A stretch of DNA of 8,081 bases. Origin: Thermoleophilia bacterium. Lineage in GTDB: Bacteria > Actinomycetota > Thermoleophilia > RBG-16-64-13. The position numbers and the translations under genes were made by a program. The notes under the pieces were generated by a model. It was given only the letters and a program-made list of their open reading frames with translations. It did not search any database and was not told the origin of the DNA. The DNA is taken from NCBI GenBank assembly GCA_016929985.1, contig JAFGIH010000109.1, forward strand, positions 1-8,081, read 5' to 3'. Shown here piece after piece: positions 1 through 6,662 of the stretch; within the stretch, counting starts at the first letter, position 1, and every line of letters starts with the position of its first letter.

Positions 1-936
1 CTAGGGACGCTCGCGTTTCCGTACTCAACCGTGCTCTTCGGCCATCAGCTCGCCGCGGTGGCCATTGGTTTTGCCTTCCTCTTGCTGTGGCGTCAGCGCG
101 ACGCGTGGTCGCCGCGGCGAGGCCTCGTCGCCGGCGGCCTGCTCGGCTTCGCCGCCATGTCCGATGCGATGGGTCTGTTCGTCGCGGGCCTGCTCGGCTG
201 CTACGCGATCTGGGTCGCCGCCCGACGAGAGCGAACGATTAGCACGGTGGTCGCGCGCGTCGCGCCGCTGGCCTGCCTCGGACTCGCGGTGTTCTCTGTC
301 CAACTCATCGCGAACTGGAGCAGTTTCGGGAATCCGCTCACCTTCCCTCACATCTACCACGCGCAGGAGAGCTTCCGCCTCCGCCATACCGCCGGCTTCT
401 TCGGGATCCATCTGCCCCAGCTCTATCCCCTCTATCAGCTCACTGTGGGGCCATGGCGTGGGTTGTTCTACGGGAGCCCGGTGCTGCTACTCGCGCTGCC
501 CGGAGTGTTCCTGCTGGGTCGGAAGTGGCGCGCCGAGGCGATCACTATCGCCGCCTGCTATCTCGCGGTGCTTCTCATCCATTCCGGGTACGAAAACTGG
601 ACCACTGGTTCCGCCTATGGTCCCCGCTATCAGATCGTCGTACTGCCACTCCTGGTGTTCGCGGTCGCGCCGGCCGCCGCGCGCTGGCCCTTCGTCTTCA
701 AGACTCTCACCGTCGTCTCTATCGCGTTCACAACTACCGTCACCGCGACCACACCGCTGCTCCCTGAAGACCTGCGCAACCCGCTACTCAACGCCTTCGA
801 ACAGTTCGCCGTCGGCAACCTCCAACACGCGAACCTCGGCTCTCTGATTGGCCTACCAGGTCTTCTCAGCCTCGCGCCACTCGTCATCGTGGTGGGGGGC
901 CTGTTCGCTACGCTGCGCAGACAGCGAGAGTCCTAA
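1..936 (+). CDS. Polytopic membrane protein, glycosyltransferase-like (5' truncated)
   Basis: The reading frame is open from the first base of the window to TAA at 934-936, giving 311 visible residues. The GTG at 31 is an internal codon, because recognisable family sequence precedes it, so the true start lies outside the window. Numbering from base 1, I see the motif FPYST at residues 6-10 followed by GH at 14-15, RGLFYGSP at 153-160, and GYENW...GPRY at 196-210. Between these lie about seven hydrophobic segments, roughly 11-31, 37-50, 55-72, 88-106, 157-173, 178-195 and 211-228, plus one near the C-terminus at 288-304. The C-terminus is a basic, cytoplasmic-looking tail (RRQRES). I recall these motifs from large membrane proteins related to the PMT/GT39-type glycosyltransferases, which use polyprenyl-phosphate sugars. 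The catalytic acidic loop expected near the N-terminus is not in view, so enzyme activity is inference. It is followed by a strong hairpin and then a convergent gene. Confidence 0.75.
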   Translation, partial: LGTLAFPYSTVLFGHQLAAVAIGFAFLLLWRQRDAWSPRRGLVAGGLLGFAAMSDAMGLFVAGLLGCYAIWVAARRERTISTVVARVAPLACLGLAVFSVQLIANWSSFGNPLTFPHIYHAQESFRLRHTAGFFGIHLPQLYPLYQLTVGPWRGLFYGSPVLLLALPGVFLLGRKWRAEAITIAACYLAVLLIHSGYENWTTGSAYGPRYQIVVLPLLVFAVAPAAARWPFVFKTLTVVSIAFTTTVTATTPLLPEDLRNPLLNAFEQFAVGNLQHANLGSLIGLPGLLSLAPLVIVVGGLFATLRRQRES

Positions 937-948
937 TCAGAACATGAA

Positions 949-976
949 GAAAGGGAGCCGACCGCGGCTCCCTTTC
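949..976. terminator. Stem-loop between convergent genes, candidate bidirectional terminator
   Basis: A perfect 12-bp inverted repeat (949-960 with 965-976) encloses the tetraloop ACCG. It begins 12 bases after the stop of the membrane-protein gene and ends 24 bases before the stop of the facing reductase gene, which is where a shared terminator belongs. The stem ends in an A/T triplet on each side. No long U-tract follows on the + strand; on the - strand the flank reads TTCATGTT, which is only moderately T-rich. Intrinsic termination is therefore plausible but not textbook, and it could instead act as an RNA 3'-end stabiliser. Confidence 0.7.
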
Positions 977-1000
977 GTGGTGCCTGAGTGTCCTCGCTGG

Positions 1001-2104
1001 CTATGCCGAAAGCTCGCGGGATCCAAACGCCGCAATAACCTCCTTCATCCGCTCGGGGATGTCGATTCCGGCCGGGCAACGGGTGACGCATTCGCCACAA
1101 CCCACGCAGGCGTCGGCGGGCATGCCGAGGTCGTCGTAGAGCTCCTTGCCCATGTGCCGCTGGTCCTCGGGGTACTGGTTGTGCACGTACAGAGCGCGAA
1201 ACACCTTCGGGATGTCGATGTCCTCTGTGCACGGCAAGCAGTAGCCGCAGCCGAGGCAGAGCTGTCCGTACCGCATCTCCTTCTTCATGGCCGCGATCTG
1301 GTCGAACAACTCCTTGCGCGCAGCATCGCCCCACTGGTTCGCGGTGGTGACCGCCCTGAAGTTCTCGTCCACCTGCTCCACGCTGATCATGCCGGGGATG
1401 ACGGTCGTCACGTTTGGGTTGGCTGCGATCGCCCGGAGCGTCCCTGCCACCACGGGGTCCATACCATCCACCTTCTCTGTCCCCGGCGGTGACACGAGCG
1501 CGCCACCGGAGAGGGGTTTCATGATGATCACACCGAGGTCGCGTTCGGCCGCCATCGGGATGATGGGCCCCATCCCCTCCTCGTCGAGCGGATTCCAGGC
1601 CAGCATGATCGTCTCCCAGACGTCGTCCGCTAGGGCCCGCCGAACGGCCGCGTGGTCGCGGTGCATCGTGATGCCGATGTGCCGGACCTTGCCCTCTTCC
1701 TTCGCCTTCAACAGGGCCTCCAGCGCACCGCCCGGGCCCACTACTTCATCGTAGACACTCTCGTAGCAGACCCAGTGCGCCTGCCAGAGGTCGAGGTAGT
1801 CCGTCTGCAGGTTCTTGAGGCTTGTCTCGAGGTCCTTCATCGCGCCCTTCGCATCGCGCTTCGGCGTCTTGGTCGCGATGTAGACCTCATCGCGTCGTCG
1901 CTTCAGGACGGGACCGATCTTCACCTCACTGTCGCCGTACCCGCGGGCGGTGTCGATGAAGTTCACGCCCAGATCAATCGCATGGTCGAGCGCTGCTGCT
2001 GCTTGCTTCCCCGAAATATGAGGGAACTTGATGCATCCGAAACCAAACACCGTGACATCCAGCCCCGTCTTGCCGAGACGGCGCTTTGCCAGCTTTGCCG
2101 ACAT
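1001..2104 (-). CDS. Aldo/keto reductase with C-terminal 4Fe-4S ferredoxin domain
   Basis: This 367-residue cytoplasmic oxidoreductase has the architecture of COG1453: an NAD(P)H-dependent TIM-barrel aldo/keto reductase (about 8-275) followed by a ferredoxin-like domain (about 280-350). The catalytic tetrad is visible as D51 and Y56 (FIDTARGYGDSE), K79 (IATKTP) and H110 (LWQAH). Cofactor-side motifs include KPLSGGAL at 196-203 and VIPGM at 235-239. The C-terminal part has two cysteine sets: C283, C286, C289, C292 and C333, C336, C339, C343 followed by P344, enough to ligate two clusters. ATG at 2104 is supported by a GGAGG (2112-2116) seven bases upstream. The natural substrate is unknown for most of this family; the iron-sulfur domain suggests electron exchange with a redox partner rather than a simple carbonyl reductase. 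It is divergent from the SLH gene and convergent with the first gene, so it is probably monocistronic. Confidence 0.93.
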   Translation of the reverse strand: MSAKLAKRRLGKTGLDVTVFGFGCIKFPHISGKQAAAALDHAIDLGVNFIDTARGYGDSEVKIGPVLKRRRDEVYIATKTPKRDAKGAMKDLETSLKNLQTDYLDLWQAHWVCYESVYDEVVGPGGALEALLKAKEEGKVRHIGITMHRDHAAVRRALADDVWETIMLAWNPLDEEGMGPIIPMAAERDLGVIIMKPLSGGALVSPPGTEKVDGMDPVVAGTLRAIAANPNVTTVIPGMISVEQVDENFRAVTTANQWGDAARKELFDQIAAMKKEMRYGQLCLGCGYCLPCTEDIDIPKVFRALYVHNQYPEDQRHMGKELYDDLGMPADACVGCGECVTRCPAGIDIPERMKEVIAAFGSRELSA

Positions 2105-2111
2105 GAACTCT

Positions 2112-2116
2112 CCTCC
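2112..2116 (-). promoter_or_regulatory. Ribosome binding site of the aldo/keto reductase gene
   Basis: Read on the minus strand, GGAGG lies seven bases before the ATG at 2104-2102. It is a near-consensus Shine-Dalgarno sequence and fixes this start. Confidence 0.8.
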
Positions 2117-2186
2117 GTACCTCCCCCTCTCGGCTCTGTGTCTGTATTCAGCACTGGTGCGCCATCCCCTGTGCTCGGCCCGTTCG

Positions 2187-2214
2187 TTGCTCCTGCAGCA
2201 GGATAAGGTATAAT
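2187..2214 (+). promoter_or_regulatory. Sigma70-type promoter of the SLH protein gene
   Basis: A perfect -10 hexamer, TATAAT, lies at 2209-2214. A partial -35, TTGCTC (2187-2192), sits 16 bases upstream and matches the consensus only in TTG. Transcription would start near 2221, giving a leader of about 50 bases before the ATG at 2273. The hexamer stands out as AT-rich sequence in a GC-rich intergenic region between two divergent genes. The weak -35 suggests either an activator or use of other contacts. Confidence 0.6.
2191..2203. promoter_or_regulatory. Short inverted repeat in the promoter spacer, candidate operator
   Basis: TCCTGC-A-GCAGGA is a perfect 6-bp inverted repeat around one central base. 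It lies almost entirely between the proposed -35 and -10 hexamers of the SLH gene promoter. A dimeric repressor bound there would block polymerase. No regulator gene is present in the window, and a repeat this short can occur by chance. Confidence 0.3.
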
Positions 2215-2231
2215 ACCGAAGAACAGGTCAA
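2203..2231 (-). promoter_or_regulatory. Possible promoter for the aldo/keto reductase gene
   Basis: On the minus strand TTGACC (2231-2226) is a good -35 match. At 17-base spacing the -10 would be CCTTAT (2208-2203), a poor match. The better -10-like hexamer, TATTAT (2215-2210), is only 10 bases from TTGACC. A promoter for this gene must lie in the 168-bp divergent region, but which hexamers are used is uncertain. Confidence 0.3.
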
Positions 2232-2259
2232 CTCAGTGCTGTGCCATACTGGTTTCGTC

Positions 2260-2270
2260 AGAGGTGGAGG
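2260..2270 (+). promoter_or_regulatory. Ribosome binding site deciding the SLH gene start
   Basis: The purine-rich stretch AGAGGTGGAGG precedes ATG at 2273. AGAGGT (2260-2265) lies seven bases from that ATG, a good spacing. An in-frame GTG at 2264 falls inside this stretch and has no Shine-Dalgarno of its own, so ATG 2273 is preferred. Confidence 0.7.
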
Positions 2271-2272
2271 AG

Positions 2273-4684
2273 ATGACGAATTCCCGTTTTGCGCTGTTCG
2301 CTGCTGCGCTTCTGTCTGTCGTCCTGCTGGTTCCAGCTTGTCTCCCGGCACATGCCGGCCTCGCCGCCGTTTGGGCCGTGGATGACGGCGAAAAGGTATT
2401 CCAGGACGATCTCTCGCATCCCCTGAAGGCTGGCGGCGGGGACAACTCCGTCTGGGATGGCTCGACTGTCAGTCTTTTCTCGGCTGCGAATGAGATTGTT
2501 GCCTTCCAGCTCATCCTGGAGGCCGACGCGGCCGGCGCGAACTCGGTCAACGTCACGGTCTCCAGTCTGACCGGCGGCTCCACGGTCATTCGTGGCAGCC
2601 ATCCGCTCCTCGCGCCCAACGACTACCTGGGGCTCGGCGTGGAGTTGTTCACGGAACACTACTTCGATATCTCGACCCCCTCCTGGGACAGCGACTGTGG
2701 CGGCCTGGGCTGGAGCGGCGACGCCAAGCCAAATATCACCGGGAAGATCCCCGATGCGCTCGTGCCCTTCGCGGCCAAGCAAGGCAAGGGTGGCGCGCCT
2801 TTCGATGTCGGCGCCAGCCTGAACCAGGGCGTATGGGTGGATATCTACGTTCCGCGCACCGCGACGGCCGGCGTCTACACCGGCACTATCACGGTGACCG
2901 TCGGCGGAGTGACGGAGGTCGAGATTCCCCTCGAGCTCGAAGTGCTGGACTTCGCGCTTCCGGACGAGACCCACTACAAGACGATGGTGTTCTATAGCAA
3001 GGACACTCTCATCGAGCGGCACACCACCGGCTGGTGCACCCCCGAAATGTGGGAGATGATGCGCGCGTACAACCGTATGGCCCACCGACACCGGCTCGAA
3101 CTGATCGGGTGTGGCACGTGGGACGAGGCGAACTACCTCACGGGCGTGCTCACCGGTGACGCCTTCACCGCCGCCGGCAACTACGACGGCCCGGGCGTGG
3201 GAATCGGCAACTCCCTCTTCTCCATCGCCACCTATGGGGGCTGGTGGTCGCAGGACCAGAACTACTACGAGACCCAGTCGGACGCCTGGGTTAATTGGTT
3301 CAATGATAACGGCCTGGGAGACCTTGACTACTTCCTCTACCTAACCGACGAACCCGGGCCTAGCCTGTACCCCGACGTGCAGCAGCGCGCCGCCTGGATC
3401 CATGACAACCCCGGCCCCGGGCATGACCTGCCTGTGTTCCTCACCAGGTGGCCCATATCCGACCTGGCCGGCGCCATTGACATCTGGTGCACTCCGCCGC
3501 AGCTCTACGACCCCTCAGACGCCGCCGAGGCCCAGGCTCGCGACGAGAGCGTCTGGCTTTACGCCAGCTACCGCCCGCAGACCCCGGCCGACGCTACCGA
3601 CGAGTACGGCATCGCCTGGCGGCTCAAGGCCTGGGTCGGCCACTACCGCGACATCCCCCGGTGGTTCACCTGGGAGAGCACCCACTACTACCACAACAGC
3701 AACGAGGTCGATCCCGGCGGCCGCAGGAACGTGTGGGCAAACCCCATCGGCTTCTCCCGCAAGTGGTACGACGATGGCGACGTTGAAGTTCCCTGCCCCC
3801 AGGATACCGGCAACGGCGACGGGATTCTCTTCTACCCCGGCCAGGACGCAGTCTTCCCGGAGGAAGATCGCGAGTACGCCGGCCCGGTCAGCTCCATCCG
3901 CATGAAGATGTACCGGCGAGGCATTCAAGATGTGGAGTACATGTGGCTCGCCGAGCAGTCCGGTCAGGCCGCCCAGGCGAACACCATTGTCGGCACTATG
4001 CTGCCTAACACTATGTGGGACGCGGATATCGTGCCCACGTGGTCCAACCAGAACGCCGACTATGAGGCCGCTCGCCGCGAGCTCGCCGACCTGATTGAGG
4101 GCCACACTAGCTTCTCTGACGTCGGCCCCGATCACTGGGCCTACTCACAAATCATGGCCTGCGTGGCTGCCGATATCGTTGCTGGGTATCCTGATGGCTT
4201 CTACCGGCCCGCCAAGGACGTAACTCGGGATCAGATGGCCGTCTACATCTCTCGCGCCCTGGCCGGCAACGACGCGGCCGTACCCACGGGGCCTGCAGAA
4301 GCCACCTTCCCCGATGTCCCGGGGGACCATTGGGCCTATGATTACGTGGAGTACGCGGCCGCCAACAACATTGTAGAGGGGTATGCCGACGGGACGTATC
4401 AGCCGGGCTGGACTGTGAACCGTGGGCAAATGGCGGTGTTCGTGGCACGCGCGATGGTTGATCCGACCGGCGAAGCCGGGCTGGAGACCTACGAGCCCCC
4501 GACCGAGGCGAGCTTCCCCGACATTCCCGTGAGCTTCTGGTGCTTCGACCACGTGGAGTACCTGCACGAGCACTCCGTGGTCGGTGGCTATCCGGACGGG
4601 AACTACCGCCCCACCGCAACCGTCACCCGCGACCAGATGGCCGTGTATATCCAGCGGGCCTTCGAGCTGCCGCTGTCAGACTGA
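2273..4684 (+). CDS. Secreted GH123/DUF4091-like glycoside hydrolase with three SLH domains
   Basis: This is an 803-residue exported protein, numbered from ATG 2273. Residues 1-28 form a signal peptide (short basic N-region, a hydrophobic core rich in A, L and V, then PAHA cut before G29). Residues about 30-230 look like a beta-sandwich domain; the motif ANEIVAFQLIL is typical of the N-terminal part of GH123/DUF4091 proteins. A TIM-barrel-like catalytic region follows, with FLYLTDEP holding an adjacent Asp-Glu pair (D359, E360), the position of the stabiliser and acid/base in GH123 N-acetyl-beta-galactosaminidases. GDGILFYPG at 514-522 and SSIRMKMYRRGIQDVEYMWL at 540-559 are classic DUF4091 signatures. 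Three SLH repeats at about 614-663, 679-728 and 748-797 would hold the protein on envelope polysaccharide or peptidoglycan. The substrate is not known; hexosaminide cleavage is inference from the family. It is probably transcribed alone from the divergent promoter at 2187-2214. Confidence 0.88.
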   Translation: MTNSRFALFAAALLSVVLLVPACLPAHAGLAAVWAVDDGEKVFQDDLSHPLKAGGGDNSVWDGSTVSLFSAANEIVAFQLILEADAAGANSVNVTVSSLTGGSTVIRGSHPLLAPNDYLGLGVELFTEHYFDISTPSWDSDCGGLGWSGDAKPNITGKIPDALVPFAAKQGKGGAPFDVGASLNQGVWVDIYVPRTATAGVYTGTITVTVGGVTEVEIPLELEVLDFALPDETHYKTMVFYSKDTLIERHTTGWCTPEMWEMMRAYNRMAHRHRLELIGCGTWDEANYLTGVLTGDAFTAAGNYDGPGVGIGNSLFSIATYGGWWSQDQNYYETQSDAWVNWFNDNGLGDLDYFLYLTDEPGPSLYPDVQQRAAWIHDNPGPGHDLPVFLTRWPISDLAGAIDIWCTPPQLYDPSDAAEAQARDESVWLYASYRPQTPADATDEYGIAWRLKAWVGHYRDIPRWFTWESTHYYHNSNEVDPGGRRNVWANPIGFSRKWYDDGDVEVPCPQDTGNGDGILFYPGQDAVFPEEDREYAGPVSSIRMKMYRRGIQDVEYMWLAEQSGQAAQANTIVGTMLPNTMWDADIVPTWSNQNADYEAARRELADLIEGHTSFSDVGPDHWAYSQIMACVAADIVAGYPDGFYRPAKDVTRDQMAVYISRALAGNDAAVPTGPAEATFPDVPGDHWAYDYVEYAAANNIVEGYADGTYQPGWTVNRGQMAVFVARAMVDPTGEAGLETYEPPTEASFPDIPVSFWCFDHVEYLHEHSVVGGYPDGNYRPTATVTRDQMAVYIQRAFELPLSD
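4112..4663 (+). repeat. Three tandem SLH-domain coding repeats
   Basis: Three diverged protein repeats begin at 4112, 4307 and 4514, each opening with F-[SP]-D-[VI] and closing with a [TN]R-x-Q-MAV motif (TRDQMAVYI, NRGQMAVFV, TRDQMAVYI). Each has a central GY-x-DG-x-Y-x-P turn. Spacing is about 65-69 residues. Repeats one and three are the closest to each other; repeat two has NRGQ and YADG. They form the cell-surface anchor of the glycoside hydrolase-like protein. Confidence 0.9.
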
Positions 4685-4734
4685 CGTGAGCGAGCTTGAG
4701 GGCGCTTAGTAGCACATCGGGGCGAAGTGCTGGT

Positions 4735-6597
4735 TCAGCCCCGAATTCCCAGCGCGTTGAGCGTGATGAGTCTGACCAGCGACATGGTCGCGCTCCCCAC
4801 GAGCAGGCCCAGGAAGAAGGGCAGCGCACGACGGTGCGCGCGCAGGCCACCATAACGAAGCAGCAGTGTCTTCACGGTCCAGGCGATGATGATGGCCGGC
4901 AGCATGGAGTCGATGGGAAAACAGAACGCGAGGGGGAAGGCCACTGGATGTAGCGGCCAGGCGGGGAACTGGAGCTTCATCGCCATCAACACGATGCTGG
5001 CGCCAAATCCCACGCCGATCGCTTTCACTCCACCCCAGTTCGGTCCTGTCGGATTCCGAAGCGTCGCATCTAACTCTTGAGATGCCCCCTCCGCGACGAA
5101 GATTAGGTCCCGCCCAACCTTCGCCGTGCCGAGACCCAGCTGGTACCCATAATGGAGGCTCGCCAAGAAATAACAGACCATGATGGCCGGCATCACGGCG
5201 ATGAGCAGCCAGGCGAGCCGGGAGGCGTTCATGGAGGCCTTCTCCGCCATGCGCATCCCTTCCAACTGGAAGGGCGCTGGATTCGGTCGTTGCTCCCCCA
5301 TGAACGGTCGCAGCAGTGCTAGCAGACCGAGCCCCCGCGTCCCGATTCCCTGCACGCCGGGGAACTGCGTCAGCGCGTGAGATGGCATCACCCCGTAGAG
5401 TTCGTTGTTCGGCGGTCCGAGATGCGCGCGAATCCTGCTGATCGCCATGGACATGGTGAAGTAGATGGCGAGGAAGCCGGCCGTCACTCCCGCCGTCATC
5501 CCGGCCCGTGTGAGGAAGTACCAGAGAAATGCCAGCCCGGCGAGCGCGCCGAGGACAGCCGTGCGATAGCTGAATGCCTCTCGGCTATCATCGGCGCTCG
5601 AAGCGAGCCCCAGCGCTTTGCGCACCACCTGCGCGAGATACCGCCGGTCAAGCCATAGCACCGAAGCCATCAACGCAATGTAGCCGCCGATGGTCTGCTG
5701 GTCGCCGTAGGGGAAACCGCTGTACGGTCCCGTGGCAAGACCGAGCAGCCGAGATACGACATACTCCGCTCGCCAGAAGAGATTGAAGACGATCATCGAG
5801 AAGGCGAGATCAACCGGCATCAAGTACGAGAGGCCGATGTGCCACGGCTCCCAGTCCAAGTATGGCGACCGCAGCACATCCCATGGCCGGTTATTCATCA
5901 GGTGTGTCGAGATATCCACCGACATGGGTATGTGCGGAAACGCGGGAACCAGTCGGGCGACGAGGTTGATGAGCGCGATTCCGGCGGAGACCGCGATTCC
6001 CACCCACCAAAGCGAGTTTCTGAACAGCCCGGTCTCGGGATCCGTGATCTGCAGCGGCAGCATGGTCATGGGGAAGGGAAGCTGCTCCTCCTCCGACCAG
6101 CGCTTCCTGGCGATGACATTCAGGCACATCGTGACCCAGAACAGGGCCACGACCCAGGCCGTCCACCAGAACACCGGCTGCGCCCAGGCCTTGAGCACCG
6201 CCCGACTGTAGGGGCTCGCGCCCCCCAGGAAGAAGCCCTCCAACGCGCGGCGGTCCATTACTGTCAACCAGGTCGGCAGGTTGGGCCAGAGAAGTTCCTG
6301 CCACTGGTTCTCCGGACCGGCGTTCCAGATCGGCCACGTGATCACGGTCGCGATGGATCCGCACCAGTCCCACGCGCTCCCGGTGATTCCAAGGCTAAAG
6401 ACCAGGGAGAGGTAGACCGCAATCAGCTCTCCACGAGTGAGGGTCCATCTGGGGCCCAGTCGCCTTAGCCCGAGGTTGATGGCAGTGAGGAACACGAGCC
6501 CGGCCACCGCCATCTCGATGAGGGAATCGAGGGCTCCTGCCCCAGTCCCCTTCCACATGCTCCCGACGGAGAGGAAAACGCACGGTGGCGTGATCAC
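4735..6597 (-). CDS. Large polytopic membrane protein, DUF6785/DUF6784-like
   Basis: From GTG 6597 the protein has 620 residues with about 12-13 membrane segments, roughly 25-43, 57-76, 140-162, 196-216, 256-274, 300-316, 345-362, 366-385, 418-432, 459-480, 525-545, 550-575 and 592-612. Motifs I recall from the DUF6785/DUF6784 family are LTRGELIAVYLSL (53-65), GPENQWQ (94-100), RKRWSEEEQLPFP (164-176), RIRAHLGPPNNEL (388-400), FPAWPLHPVAFPL (544-556) and KTLLLRYGGLRAHRRALPFFLG (split around 576-597). The function of this family is not established; transport is a guess from topology. The start is problematic: GTG 6597 lacks a Shine-Dalgarno, and the in-frame codons upstream encode a basic then hydrophobic stretch (RIRARAVLLVFV) that looks like the natural N-terminus but has no ATG, GTG or TTG. 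A good ATG with ribosome binding site at 6662 is in another frame. The gene faces the SLH gene across 50 bp and follows the GNAT gene on the same strand. Confidence 0.75.
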   Translation of the reverse strand: MITPPCVFLSVGSMWKGTGAGALDSLIEMAVAGLVFLTAINLGLRRLGPRWTLTRGELIAVYLSLVFSLGITGSAWDWCGSIATVITWPIWNAGPENQWQELLWPNLPTWLTVMDRRALEGFFLGGASPYSRAVLKAWAQPVFWWTAWVVALFWVTMCLNVIARKRWSEEEQLPFPMTMLPLQITDPETGLFRNSLWWVGIAVSAGIALINLVARLVPAFPHIPMSVDISTHLMNNRPWDVLRSPYLDWEPWHIGLSYLMPVDLAFSMIVFNLFWRAEYVVSRLLGLATGPYSGFPYGDQQTIGGYIALMASVLWLDRRYLAQVVRKALGLASSADDSREAFSYRTAVLGALAGLAFLWYFLTRAGMTAGVTAGFLAIYFTMSMAISRIRAHLGPPNNELYGVMPSHALTQFPGVQGIGTRGLGLLALLRPFMGEQRPNPAPFQLEGMRMAEKASMNASRLAWLLIAVMPAIMVCYFLASLHYGYQLGLGTAKVGRDLIFVAEGASQELDATLRNPTGPNWGGVKAIGVGFGASIVLMAMKLQFPAWPLHPVAFPLAFCFPIDSMLPAIIIAWTVKTLLLRYGGLRAHRRALPFFLGLLVGSATMSLVRLITLNALGIRG

Positions 6598-6662
6598 AAA
6601 GACAAGCAGAACGGCGCGGGCGCGGATTCGTCCCCTTGCCTGAGGACCTCCATCCTCGCCAT
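6594..6662 (-). other. Out-of-frame start region: 22-codon leader ORF or frameshifted N-terminus
   Basis: ATG at 6662-6660 is preceded at seven bases by GAGAGGT (6676-6670), the best ribosome binding site in the area. It opens 22 codons (MARMEVLRQGDES...) ending in TGA at 6596-6594, which overlaps the GTG 6597 of the membrane-protein gene as GTGA. Adding one G to the G4 tract (plus-strand CCCC at 6632-6635) would instead join this ATG in frame to RIRARAVLLVFV and the rest of the membrane protein, giving an N-terminus of MARMEVLRQGG then RIRARAVLL and about 642 residues overall. Either a single-base deletion (real or from sequencing) or a translationally coupled leader peptide fits what is seen; I favour the frameshift. 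Confidence 0.55.

Noticed and set aside
2149..2241. CAGCACTG (2149-2156) and its reverse complement CAGTGCTG (2234-2241) flanking the divergent promoter
   Set aside because: The 8-bp match does not extend, and a pair of this length is reasonably likely by chance in a region of this size.
2264..2266. GTG as the start of the SLH protein gene
   Set aside because: It lies inside the purine-rich ribosome binding site of ATG 2273 and has no Shine-Dalgarno upstream. Starting there would also put two acidic residues ahead of the signal peptide.
2273..2359. Lipoprotein signal (lipobox) at LVPAC in the SLH protein
   Set aside because: Proline before the alanine-cysteine is atypical for a lipobox, and a good signal peptidase I site (AHA before G29) follows. 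SLH anchoring also makes a lipid anchor unnecessary.
2258..3091. Long minus-strand ORF (277 codons) opposite the SLH protein gene
   Set aside because: It lies antisense to a clear coding frame with signal peptide and family motifs. Its translation is a low-complexity mix of R, G, A and V with no recognisable domain, typical of antisense frames in GC-rich DNA.
3515..4135. Minus-strand ORF (206 codons) opposite the catalytic region of the SLH protein
   Set aside because: Same reason: a GC-driven shadow of the real gene, no ribosome binding site or domain seen.
4711..4731. AGCAC...GTGCT hairpin between the SLH gene and the convergent membrane-protein gene
   Set aside because: Only five base pairs with an 11-base loop and no T-tract; not enough to call a terminator.
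5839..6468. Plus-strand ORF (209 codons) opposite the DUF6785-like gene
   Set aside because: The minus-strand frame has membrane segments and family motifs here. The plus-strand translation is polar, Arg/His/Pro-rich and unlike any known protein.
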